Shown piece after piece: positions 55,636-63,592 of a stretch of 64,000 nucleotides of DNA. The notes beneath the pieces are model-generated. The model was not told where the DNA came from. It made no database searches and worked only from the letters and a program-made list of their open reading frames with translations. Every line of letters begins with the position of its first letter. The stretch's first letter is position 1. The stretch is from positions 186,001 through 250,000 of the forward strand of contig NZ_REFO01000011.1 of assembly GCF_003688665.1 (NCBI RefSeq), given 5' to 3'. Both the position numbers and the translations under genes were made by a program. Source of the stretch: Hydrogenothermus marinus. GTDB lineage: Bacteria > Aquificota > Aquificia > Aquificales > Hydrogenothermaceae.

Positions 55636-55657
55636 CTTATCCACAATTTTTCCACAC

Positions 55658-55720
55658 CTATTATTATTATTATTAATTTATTTAATAAATAAAAAAAATA
55701 TAAAATAATTAAGCAGAAAA
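55658..55720 (+). other. DnaA-trio-like triplets and AT-rich unwinding region
   Basis: One base after the last box, CTA is followed by five TTA triplets (55658-55675), which read 3'-GAT/AAT-5' on the other strand, as in the bacterial DnaA-trio. The next 45 bases are almost pure A/T, fitting a DNA unwinding element. Confidence 0.7.
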
Positions 55721-55743
55721 AAAATTTTTTGGAGGAAAATTTT

Positions 55744-56895
55744 TTGGACTACTTAATGGGAAATTATGCAAGGTTTGATATTTATTTTGAAAAAGGGGAA
55801 GGAGTTTATCTATATGATGATAAAGGAAAAAAATATATAGATATGCTTGCAGGTATTGCAGTTAACACTCTTGGATATGCACACCCTAAATTAACAGAAG
55901 CTATTTGCAGTCAAGCGAAAAAATTAATTCATGTATCAAATCTTTTTAAAATAAAACCACAAGAAGAAGTTGCTAAAATTTTAGTTGAAAATAGTATTAA
56001 AGATGGTAAAGTTTTTTTCTGTAATAGTGGAGCTGAATCAAATGAAACAGCTATAAAACTTGTAAGAAAATATTTTTATGATAAAGGAAAATCTGAAAAG
56101 TATGAAATAATTACCTTTACAGGTGGATTTCATGGAAGGACTATTGGCTCATTAACTGCTACAGCACAACCAAAATATCATGAAGGTTTTAAACCTCTTC
56201 TACAAGGAATAAAATATGCAGAGTTTAATAACATAGAAAGTTTAAAAAAAGCTTTATCTGAAAAAACAGCAGCAATAATGTTTGAGATAATTCAAGGAGA
56301 AGGAGGAATAAATCCAATAGATAAAGAGTTTTTAAAAGAAATTATAACTATAGCAAAAGAAAAAGAAATTTTAATTGTGGTAGACGAAGTTCAAACTGGT
56401 ATAGGTAGAACAGGTAAATTTTTTGCTTATCAACATTTCAACATTGAGCCAGATATAATAACTTCAGCAAAGGGCATTGCAGGAGGAGTTCCTGCTGGAG
56501 CTGTAATTGCAAAAACAGATATAGCAAAATCTTTTACACCAGGAACCCATGGCTCAACTTTTGGTGGTAATTATCTTGCTATGACTGCTTCAAAAGTGGT
56601 TCTAAATGAAGTATTACAAGATGGATTTTTAGATGAAGTTTATAAAAAAGGAGAATATTTAAAAGATAGATTGAAAAAATTAGGCTTAACACCAAGAGGA
56701 TTAGGATTAATGATAGGAGTACCTTTACCCGAAAATATTTCTGTGAAAGATTTAGTTAAAGTTTGCCTACGAAATAGATTAATAGTAGGTATGGCAGGAA
56801 ATAATACTTTAAGATTTGTTCCACCACTTATTATAAATTATAATGAAATAGATGAAGCAATAGAAATATTAAAAAAGTCTTTGGAGGAAATTTAA
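55744..56895 (+). CDS. argD: Acetylornithine aminotransferase (TTG start)
   Basis: PLP enzyme of arginine (and possibly lysine) synthesis. Seen: CNSGAESNETAIKLVRKY, FTGGFHGRTIGSLTATAQPKY, VDEVQTGIGRTGKFFAYQ, the PLP Lys in TSAKGIAGGVPAGAVIA, and HGSTFGGNYLA. The TTG at 55744 lies 8 bases after GGAGG (383 residues). An upstream TTG at 55729 overlaps the ribosome site, and an ATG at 55756 is too far from it. First gene right of the origin; the membrane barrel gene follows by 1 base. Confidence 0.95.
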   Translation: MDYLMGNYARFDIYFEKGEGVYLYDDKGKKYIDMLAGIAVNTLGYAHPKLTEAICSQAKKLIHVSNLFKIKPQEEVAKILVENSIKDGKVFFCNSGAESNETAIKLVRKYFYDKGKSEKYEIITFTGGFHGRTIGSLTATAQPKYHEGFKPLLQGIKYAEFNNIESLKKALSEKTAAIMFEIIQGEGGINPIDKEFLKEIITIAKEKEILIVVDEVQTGIGRTGKFFAYQHFNIEPDIITSAKGIAGGVPAGAVIAKTDIAKSFTPGTHGSTFGGNYLAMTASKVVLNEVLQDGFLDEVYKKGEYLKDRLKKLGLTPRGLGLMIGVPLPENISVKDLVKVCLRNRLIVGMAGNNTLRFVPPLIINYNEIDEAIEILKKSLEEI

Positions 56896-56896
56896 A

Positions 56897-57655
56897 ATGA
56901 AAAAATTTTCTTTAGCTATATTAATTTCTACAGCAGTAGTTGGAACATCCTTTGCTATCCCTGGGATAGACTTAAAAGTAGGTGCTGGATATATTAATCT
57001 GTCTCCTTCTGGATGGGTTAAATATAAAGGTAATCAAGTAGATGTTAAAAATGATTTACACTGGGGAGATTCTGGCAATATAAATGCTTATTTAGAATTA
57101 GGACTTCCTATTTTACCAAATATTAAAGTAGAATATCTACCTGCTAAATATGATGGAACAGGGAAAATAACTAAAACTTTTAAATTTGGTGATTATACCT
57201 TTACTGCAAGTGATAATATATATTCAAAATTAAAACTTGACCAATATTATTTATCTTTATTTTATAATTTGCCAATACCTTTTGTAAAGCCAAGAATAGG
57301 CGTTGCTGTAGATTATGCAGATGGATATGCTTATGTTAAGTCTTTAACTACAGGTCAAGAAGATAGAGCAGATTTTAAAGCACCTATTCCTATGGCTTAT
57401 TTAGGACTTCATGCATCAGTTCCTAAACTTCCTATAGAATTTGATTTTGAAGGTAAAGGAATTGCTTATAAAGGAAATAGATTGATTGATATAAAGGCAA
57501 TGGGAATGTTTACATTAATTGGTATTCCTTTAATAGGTAAAGCTTATGTTGGCGGTGGATATAGATATCAAAAAATAAAATTAGATGATATTGATAATGT
57601 TTATTCTGATCTTAAATTTAAAGGTTTCTTTGGAGAAGTTGGAGTTGAATTTTAA
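56897..57655 (+). CDS. Outer membrane beta-barrel protein, probably TIGR04219-like
   Basis: A 252-residue exported protein. Seen: signal peptide MKKFSLAILISTAVVGTSFA, then alternating amphipathic strands (LKVGAGYINLSPSGWVKY, NINAYLELGLPILPNIKVEYLPAKY, KPRIGVAVDYADGYAYV) and a C-terminal Phe (EVGVEF), the usual barrel insertion signal. The family name is from memory. Function unknown. Co-transcribed with argD and rnr. Confidence 0.75.
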   Translation: MKKFSLAILISTAVVGTSFAIPGIDLKVGAGYINLSPSGWVKYKGNQVDVKNDLHWGDSGNINAYLELGLPILPNIKVEYLPAKYDGTGKITKTFKFGDYTFTASDNIYSKLKLDQYYLSLFYNLPIPFVKPRIGVAVDYADGYAYVKSLTTGQEDRADFKAPIPMAYLGLHASVPKLPIEFDFEGKGIAYKGNRLIDIKAMGMFTLIGIPLIGKAYVGGGYRYQKIKLDDIDNVYSDLKFKGFFGEVGVEF

Positions 57656-57668
57656 ATAAGGAGAGTAA

Positions 57669-59765
57669 ATGGAAATAACTGAAAATGAAATTTTAGAGCT
57701 TTTTAGACAAAAAAAGAAACCTTTTTATATAAAAACTCTTTTAAAACAGCTTGGTTTACCTAAGACAGAAAAGCAAAATTTAAAAAAGATGTTAAGAAAA
57801 CTTCAAAAGAAAAAATTAATTAAGTATCAAAAAGGTAAATATTTTCTAATAGAAAAAAAACAAGAAGAAGATTTAGTAAAAGGGCAAGTTGAAGCACATC
57901 CAAGTGGATATGGATTCTTAATAATTGGTGATCAAGTAGAAGATCTTTTTATTCCTCCACCTGAGATGAAATATTTATTTGATGGAGATATAGTTTTAGC
58001 AAAACCAATAAAAAAGAAAAAGAAAGATGAAGCAAAAGTAGTAAAAGTATTAGAAAGGGTAGTTAAAGAAGGAGTAGGAGTTTTAAAAAAGGATAAAACT
58101 GGATATTATGTTCTCTTATCTGATACAGTTATTCCTCATAAAATCTATGTTCCAAAAAAACAAGCTGAGAAAATAGTAAAAGGTAGTTATGTTGTTGTAA
58201 AAATAAAACAGTATCCAGAACCTAAAAAAAGAGCTAAAGGAGATATTGTTGAAGTTTTAGGAAAAACAAGAAATACAAAAACAGTAGCTGAAATAATAGC
58301 AAGAAAATATGGACTTCCAAAAAGGCATTCTGATGAAGCTTTACAAGAAGCAGAAAAGATATCATCAAGAGTAGTTATATCTAAAAATAGAAAAGATTTA
58401 ACAAAGCAGGTATGTTTTACTATAGATCCAGAAAGTGCAAGAGATTTTGATGATGCAGTAGCAATAGAAAAAGAAGGTGAAAATTATAGACTTTATGTTC
58501 ATATTGCAGATGTAAGCCATTATGTAAAAGAAGGCTCTGCAATTGATAAAGAAGCATTTGAAAGAGGTAATACATATTATCTTCCTGAAAATGCTCTTCA
58601 TATGCTTCCAGAAAGATTATCAGCAGATTTATGTAGTTTAAAGCCTAAGGAAAAAAGATATGCTTTCACATGTGAAATGCTTATAAATCCAAAAGGAAAA
58701 GTGATAGATTATGATATTTATGAAAGTGTAATTATTAGTAAAGCAAGATTAACTTATGATCAAGCTTTAGGTATTATTTTAGGAGATCCTGAATTATCTG
58801 AAAAATACCCAGATTTAGTTGAGCCTTTAAAATATATGGAAGAGCTTGCAAAAATACTTTTAAAAGAAAGAGAAAGAAGAGGAAGTATAGATTTTGATCT
58901 TCCTGAAAGTAAGATACTGTTTACAGATACAGGAGATCCTTATGATGTAGTACCTTATGAAAGACATTTTGCTCATAGATTAATTGAAGAATTTATGATT
59001 ATTGCAAATATAACTGTAGCAAAACATATGGAGAAGTTAGAACAACCTTTTATATATAGATCCCATGAAGAACCAGATATTGAAAAGGTTATAAAGTTTG
59101 TTGATTTAGTAGCAGGACTTGGATATGAAGTTAATTATCCTGATGTTATCACTCCTAAATTTATACAAAAGATATTAAAAAAAGTAGCAGGCACTCCTGA
59201 AGAAGAGCTTATTAGATTTATGGCACTAAGGAGTATGAAACAAGCAAAATATACAGTTGAAAATTATGGTCATTTTGGATTAGCACTTGATACTTATACT
59301 CATTTTACTTCTCCAATTAGAAGATATGCCGATTTAGTTGTACATAGAATGCTTAAAAAATCAATAAAAAATAAATTTACAAAAAAAGATTTACAAACAT
59401 TACCAATTAAACTTGAAGAAGTAGCAAAACAATGTTCTAAAATGGAAAGAGTAGCAGAAGAAGCAGAAAGAGATGCTTTAGAAATATTAAAACTTAGAAT
59501 ACTATCTAATCATATTGGTGAAGAGTTTGAAGGAATAATTACAGGCGTAGTTTCTTTTGGGTTATTTGTTGAGATTGAAAAATATATAATAGAAGGTTTA
59601 ATTCCTATTTCTTCTTTAGAAGGATATTATATTTATGATGAACAAAATCACAGATTGATAAGAGAAGACAAGCAAAAATCTTATAGACTTGGAGATAAAG
59701 TTAAAGTTAGAATTGAAAAAGTTGATGAAGACTTGAAAAAATTAGATTTGTCTATGGTTGATTAG
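57669..59765 (+). CDS. rnr: Ribonuclease R
   Basis: 3'-5' exoribonuclease that degrades structured RNA. Seen in 698 residues: N-terminal winged helix (about 1-65), cold-shock-like OB folds with HPSGYGFLI, RNB catalytic segment FTIDPESARDFDDAVAIE with four Asp residues, LPERLSADLCSLKP, FTSPIRRYADLVVHR, and a C-terminal S1 domain (about 615-698; FEGIITGVVSFGLFVEIE). GGAG precedes the ATG. Its last 14 bases overlap mlaF. Confidence 0.96.
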   Translation: MEITENEILELFRQKKKPFYIKTLLKQLGLPKTEKQNLKKMLRKLQKKKLIKYQKGKYFLIEKKQEEDLVKGQVEAHPSGYGFLIIGDQVEDLFIPPPEMKYLFDGDIVLAKPIKKKKKDEAKVVKVLERVVKEGVGVLKKDKTGYYVLLSDTVIPHKIYVPKKQAEKIVKGSYVVVKIKQYPEPKKRAKGDIVEVLGKTRNTKTVAEIIARKYGLPKRHSDEALQEAEKISSRVVISKNRKDLTKQVCFTIDPESARDFDDAVAIEKEGENYRLYVHIADVSHYVKEGSAIDKEAFERGNTYYLPENALHMLPERLSADLCSLKPKEKRYAFTCEMLINPKGKVIDYDIYESVIISKARLTYDQALGIILGDPELSEKYPDLVEPLKYMEELAKILLKERERRGSIDFDLPESKILFTDTGDPYDVVPYERHFAHRLIEEFMIIANITVAKHMEKLEQPFIYRSHEEPDIEKVIKFVDLVAGLGYEVNYPDVITPKFIQKILKKVAGTPEEELIRFMALRSMKQAKYTVENYGHFGLALDTYTHFTSPIRRYADLVVHRMLKKSIKNKFTKKDLQTLPIKLEEVAKQCSKMERVAEEAERDALEILKLRILSNHIGEEFEGIITGVVSFGLFVEIEKYIIEGLIPISSLEGYYIYDEQNHRLIREDKQKSYRLGDKVKVRIEKVDEDLKKLDLSMVD

Positions 59766-60528
59766 AATATATATCCTTTGTAATGGGGCCTTCAGGAAGT
59801 CTATTAATAAACTGTTGAACTACAGGGTCTTTATTAGTTTTTATTTCTTCTGGAGTTCCTATTGCATATATTTTACCTTTATGGATAATAGCAATTCTGT
59901 CAGCTATAGAAAAAGCACTTTCTAAATCATGGGTTACTACTATAGATGTTACTCCTATCTCTTTTCTAAGCTTTAGTATTAAATTATCTATAATTGCACT
60001 CATTACAGGATCAAGTCCAGACGTTGGCTCATCATATAAAATAATTTCAGGATTTGTTGCTATAGCTCTTGCAAGGGAAGCTCTTTTTCTCATTCCACCA
60101 GAAAGCTGAGAAGGATAAAGTTCTTCCACTCCTTTAAGTCCAACTAATTCAAGTTTTTCTTTTGCAAGCTGATATATCTCTTTTATAGGCTTTTTAGTAT
60201 TTTCAAGATAATAAAATCCTACGTTTTCCCATATTTTTAAACTGTCAAATAAAGCTCCTTCTTGGAATAGATATCCCATTTTTTTTCTAAATTCTATAAG
60301 TTCATTTTGAGATAGTTTTGTAATATCAATCCCATCTATTATTATCTGTCCAGAAGTTGGTTTTAAAAGCCCTATTATATGTTTAATAGTAGTTGATTTC
60401 CCACTACCGCTACCTCCCATTAAAACAAAAATTTCCCCTTTTTTTACATCAAAAGATATACCTTTTAATATTTCTCTATCTCCAAACTTTTTTACAAGAT
60501 TTTTAACTATAATGTAAGATTTATTCAA
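59752..60528 (-). CDS. mlaF: MlaF-like ABC transporter ATP-binding protein
   Basis: ATPase of an MCE-type lipid transporter. Seen in 258 residues: Walker A MGGSGSGKSTT, YLFQEGALFDSLKIWENVGF (the MlaF-type Q-loop segment), signature LSGGMRKRASLARAIA, Walker B ILYDEPTSGLDPVMS and VTHDL. No MlaE permease or MCE gene is adjacent. Last of a minus-strand operon (Skp-like, SAM hydrolase, mlaF) with 4-8 base overlaps. Confidence 0.9.
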   Translation of the reverse strand: MNKSYIIVKNLVKKFGDREILKGISFDVKKGEIFVLMGGSGSGKSTTIKHIIGLLKPTSGQIIIDGIDITKLSQNELIEFRKKMGYLFQEGALFDSLKIWENVGFYYLENTKKPIKEIYQLAKEKLELVGLKGVEELYPSQLSGGMRKRASLARAIATNPEIILYDEPTSGLDPVMSAIIDNLILKLRKEIGVTSIVVTHDLESAFSIADRIAIIHKGKIYAIGTPEEIKTNKDPVVQQFINRLPEGPITKDIYSNQP

Positions 60529-61279
60529 TTTCTATTACTACCTTATCCCCTTTTTTTAAATTAAATTTTTCTTTTGCATTTTCCATTGGAGTAAACAGTT
60601 CATAAAATCCAAAACTTCCTTTTATAATGTTTAAATTATTTTTTTCTCCTTCTAAAAATGAATTTACTAGTTTATTTATTTTAAATCCTTTAACATAACC
60701 TATTTTGAAAGAAGGTAAATCTTCTATATTTGTAATAGCATTTCCAAACTTATCAAATTTTATAATTTCTCCTATTATTTGCTTGATTTCTATTTTTAGT
60801 TTTGGCAGTACTATTTTTTTGTAATCTTTTTTTTCTTGGCCAAATTCATTTAAAGGTATTTTTTTGGAAATATAAGCAGATACAGGTGCAAAAATATCTC
60901 TTCCATGAAATGTATTATTATCTCTGGGTAGTAAGTATTTTTCATTTTCAATTTTTATTATTTTTTTAATCTTTTCTTTTTCTAATGCTAATGATAAAAC
61001 ACCATTATCTGGAGCTACAAAATAGTAATTTTCTGTTTTTATAATAATTGGATCCCTTTTTGTACCAACTCCTGGATCTATTACTACACAGAATATTGTA
61101 CCTTTTGGAAAATAGGAAAAAGAAGCCCTTAAAACAAGAGCCCCTTCTAATATATCAAAAGAGTTTATATCATGAGATATATCTATAATATCTACTGATG
61201 GATTTATATTTTTTATTACCCCTTTTAAAGTTCCAACAAATCCATCTTTTATTCCAAAATCAGTTAAAAGAGCTATCAT
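60521..61279 (-). CDS. SAM hydroxide adenosyltransferase / SAM hydrolase (DUF62)
   Basis: Converts SAM to adenosine and methionine; related to fluorinase and chlorinase. Seen in 252 residues: LLTDFGIKDGFVGTLKGVIKNINP, IIDISHDINSFDILEGALVLRAS, VVIDPGVGTKRDPI, FVAPDNGVLSL, and FHGRDIFAPVSAYI, the hydroxide-adding variant (Asp, Arg, His triad present). Overlaps mlaF by 8 bases and the Skp-like gene by 4. Confidence 0.92.
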   Translation of the reverse strand: MIALLTDFGIKDGFVGTLKGVIKNINPSVDIIDISHDINSFDILEGALVLRASFSYFPKGTIFCVVIDPGVGTKRDPIIIKTENYYFVAPDNGVLSLALEKEKIKKIIKIENEKYLLPRDNNTFHGRDIFAPVSAYISKKIPLNEFGQEKKDYKKIVLPKLKIEIKQIIGEIIKFDKFGNAITNIEDLPSFKIGYVKGFKINKLVNSFLEGEKNNLNIIKGSFGFYELFTPMENAKEKFNLKKGDKVVIEIE

Positions 61280-61737
61280 TTAATAAATTCAGGTTTTTCC
61301 TTTTGGTATTTATTATCTAAATATTTTATAAAATCCTCAGTTTTATCATACTTTTCCTTTCCATATAAAACTGCTTGACTATCAACAACAAGTTCATATC
61401 CATTTTTATTTGCAAACTCGTTTACAGATTTTCTTACGAAATTTGCAAATTTTTCGACTGATTGTTGCTGAATTTTCTGAAGTTCTTGTTGTTTTTGAAT
61501 TATTTCCTGTTGTAGTTTTTGCATTGCTACTTGATCTTTTTGGTTTATAGTTGCTGCTTTAGATTGAATTTCTGATTTTGCTTTGTTTGCTATATTTTGT
61601 AATTTAGCTTTTAGATCAATTCCTGCTTTTGATTGGGTAAAAACCTTTTGAACATCAATGTAAGCTATTTTCCCTTCTGCATAAGATGAAACTGCTAAAA
61701 CGAAAATTGTTAAGATAGATAAAACAAATTTTTTCAT
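61276..61737 (-). CDS. OmpH/Skp-family periplasmic chaperone
   Basis: Holds outer membrane proteins on their way to assembly. Seen in 153 residues: signal peptide MKKFVLSILTIFVLAVSSYA, then GKIAYIDVQKVFTQSKAG, a long Gln/Lys-rich coiled coil (about 45-105; QQEIIQKQQELQKIQQQ) and GYELVVDSQAVLYG. GGAG precedes the ATG by about 8 bases. First gene of the operon, divergent from rnpB. Confidence 0.9.
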   Translation of the reverse strand: MKKFVLSILTIFVLAVSSYAEGKIAYIDVQKVFTQSKAGIDLKAKLQNIANKAKSEIQSKAATINQKDQVAMQKLQQEIIQKQQELQKIQQQSVEKFANFVRKSVNEFANKNGYELVVDSQAVLYGKEKYDKTEDFIKYLDNKYQKEKPEFIK

Positions 61738-61771
61738 AAAAATTCTCCTTTTTGTTTTTTCTTTATTATAC

Positions 61772-61798
61772 TTGAAAATTTTAAATTATTTATATATT
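61772..61798 (+). promoter_or_regulatory. Promoter of rnpB
   Basis: -35 TTGAAA (61772-61777) and -10 TATATT (61793-61798), spacer 15 bases. It places the start near 61805, just before the P1 helix. Confidence 0.5.
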
Positions 61799-61808
61799 TT
61801 TTTTCGTA

Positions 61809-62163
61809 GGTGTAGCTTTCGGGACTGTCGCTTTCTGATTTTTCAGAAAGAGGAAAGTCCGGACTCCAAAGGGCAGGAAGCTGCCGAAAGGCAGGTGGGG
61901 GTAACCTCACGGAAAGGGCCACAGAAAATAGACAACCTTCATTTTAGTAGGCTGGGAAACAGCCGAAATGTAAATAGGAAGGTTCAGGTGAAACGGTAGG
62001 GTAAAAGCCTACCAGTACTACTGGCGACAGTAGTAGCTGGCAACCCCCTTCCGGAGTAATCCCAAGTAGGAGAGCGTTAAGGCTGGCCCGGCTTGCTCTC
62101 GGGTAGGGAGCTTAGATAAATGACAGTCTAAAACAGAATCCGGCTTACCTGAAAGCTACACCC
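61809..62163 (+). ncRNA. rnpB: RNase P RNA
   Basis: Catalytic RNA that trims tRNA 5' ends. Seen: the universally conserved P4 strands, GAGGAAAGTCCGGACTCC near 61849 and CAGAATCCGGCTTACC near 62134, and a P1 helix of 12 perfect pairs joining GGTGTAGCTTTC (61809-61820) with GAAAGCTACACC (62151-62162). The GC content is far above its neighbours, as expected for a structured RNA in a thermophile. About 355 nt, ancestral bacterial type. Short open frames across it are not genes. Confidence 0.97.
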
Positions 62164-62185
62164 CACTAATTTTAAGGATTTAAAA

Positions 62186-62725
62186 ATGAAAAGAGTATTT
62201 GTTGGAAGTTTTATTGACCAAAAAATTTCAAAAAAATTTTATTCAAAAATAAAAAAGGATTTTGCAGGTGTTATTTCTGGTAGATGGATTCCTACTGAAA
62301 ATCTACATATAACTTATAAGTTCTTAGGAAATGTTCCCGAAAACAAAGTAAAAGATATAAAAAATGTACTTTCTGAAATTTTAGATAAACAGATAAATAC
62401 AAAAATAATTTTAAAAGGCTTATCTGCATTTCCTAATATTGAAAATCCTAAGGTTTTTTACATATCTGTTGAAGATAAAAAAGGTGATTTAAAAGAAATA
62501 CATAATTTTGTAGAAGAAAAATTAGAAAATTTAGAATTTGAGAGAGAAAAAAGAAGTTTTACTCCACATATAACATTAAAAAGACCAAAATTTGTAAAAA
62601 TTCATCAATTTAAAGAAAAATTAAAAGAATACCAATATAAAGAATTTGCACATATATTTAATATTGAGGTCAATGTTATTGAAAGTATATTAACTAATAA
62701 AGGGGCAATTTACAGAAAAATATAA
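62186..62725 (+). CDS. thpR: RNA 2',3'-cyclic phosphodiesterase (LigT/ThpR)
   Basis: A 2H phosphoesterase of 179 residues that opens 2',3'-cyclic phosphates. Seen: two HxT motifs, His41-Thr43 in LHITYKFLG and His128-Thr130 in FTPHITLKRPK, spaced as in the family. AAGGA precedes the ATG. It is 22 bases past rnpB and likely shares its promoter, which would link two RNA-processing functions (inference). Confidence 0.93.
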   Translation: MKRVFVGSFIDQKISKKFYSKIKKDFAGVISGRWIPTENLHITYKFLGNVPENKVKDIKNVLSEILDKQINTKIILKGLSAFPNIENPKVFYISVEDKKGDLKEIHNFVEEKLENLEFEREKRSFTPHITLKRPKFVKIHQFKEKLKEYQYKEFAHIFNIEVNVIESILTNKGAIYRKI

Positions 62726-63592
62726 TTAACCTTTTACAGCCTTTATTATATCCTGTATAAATCTTTTGAAATATTTATTACTATTTTCAACCCAATAATA
62801 AATTTTTTCTGAAGAAATTTCTTTTGTTGGATCAGCAAGATTAATTCTGTTATTTTGTAAATCTTGTAAAAAATATGCTGTTTCTTTATCTATAATATTT
62901 TTTTCATATAGCTTTATAAAACATTCATCTGTATTTTTCTCTCCTAACTTCCTTAAAAGATGTTTACATATCCAGTTAGCTCCATCTATAGCAACAACTA
63001 AAAAATATTTAGATCTATCTATAAACAAAGGCGAATTTATGAACTCTTCTTTTGAATATTTTAAGAAAGTTTTTAATTTTTTTATATTTGATAAAATGGC
63101 AGATATATTTTGTTGAACCCTTTTTATATTAATAGATATTTTTAGCTTAGGCTGTTTTTCTTTTAATTCTTTTACAATCTTTGAAAGTTCTGGAATAAAC
63201 ATATTGTCTAAAGTTAAGATTATATCAGAGACTATAGAATACATATTTTCAGGTTGGTAATTTAGATTTTTTTCCATTAGATTTTCTTTAAAATTATATA
63301 AATCAAGTAAAGCCCTTGAAAGCTTAGGATTAAATATTTCCTCTTTTGAAATTATTTTTAAACAGTTGTCTTTAAAAGATTTATTGTAAATAATAGAAAG
63401 TAAATGACAAGATATTTCTTCTAATTCATCATTTAAAACAACTAAATAATATTTTACCCTATCTGGATATATTGGTTTATTTTCAAATTCTTCTTTGCCT
63501 AAATCTAAAATCTGCTTTATCTTTTTTATATATGTTTTTACTTTTCCAGCTTTTTCATTTAAAAATTTAATATCTATGGTTTTTGGAAGCAT
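62726..63592 (-). CDS. Tandem DUF86/HEPN-like protein lacking the catalytic motif
   Basis: A 288-residue helical protein built of two similar halves. Seen: IKQILDLGKEEFENKPIYPDRVKYYLVVLNDELEEISCHLL (about 24-64) and LKTFLKYSKEEFINSPLFIDRSKYFLVVAIDGANWICKHLL (about 173-213), each like the first half of HepT/DUF86. The RNase motif R-x4-6-H expected after LYEKNIIDKETAYFLQDL is NNRINLADP, with no His; the first half has lost it too. No MntA nucleotidyltransferase is adjacent. It overlaps the next upstream gene by 1 base. Structural or regulatory role suspected. Confidence 0.55.
   Translation of the reverse strand: MLPKTIDIKFLNEKAGKVKTYIKKIKQILDLGKEEFENKPIYPDRVKYYLVVLNDELEEISCHLLSIIYNKSFKDNCLKIISKEEIFNPKLSRALLDLYNFKENLMEKNLNYQPENMYSIVSDIILTLDNMFIPELSKIVKELKEKQPKLKISINIKRVQQNISAILSNIKKLKTFLKYSKEEFINSPLFIDRSKYFLVVAIDGANWICKHLLRKLGEKNTDECFIKLYEKNIIDKETAYFLQDLQNNRINLADPTKEISSEKIYYWVENSNKYFKRFIQDIIKAVKG

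Larger units (their letters stand above)
55377..55656 (+). other. oriC: Replication origin: DnaA-box array
   Basis: Perfect TTATCCACA on the + strand at 55377, 55388, 55399, 55410, 55465, 55478, 55489, 55549, 55560, 55571, 55582, 55593 and 55637, one inverted copy at 55512-55520, and a near-copy TTTTCCACA at 55648. Most neighbours are exactly 11 bp apart. The array sits in a 395-bp non-coding gap between the zinc-ribbon gene and argD, and is followed by trio-like triplets and AT-rich DNA. dnaA is elsewhere. The density of consensus boxes makes oriC the best reading. Confidence 0.93.

Noticed and set aside
55377-55656. Repeated TTATCCACA units could be taken for a CRISPR array or plasmid iterons
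   Set aside because: Units are 9 bp at an 11-bp pitch with no unique spacers of CRISPR size, no rep gene is near, and the sequence equals the DnaA-box consensus in a chromosomal context.
61734-61999. Two short open frames on opposite strands across 61734-61999
   Set aside because: They fall within the start of RNase P RNA and show no protein-like conservation pattern.
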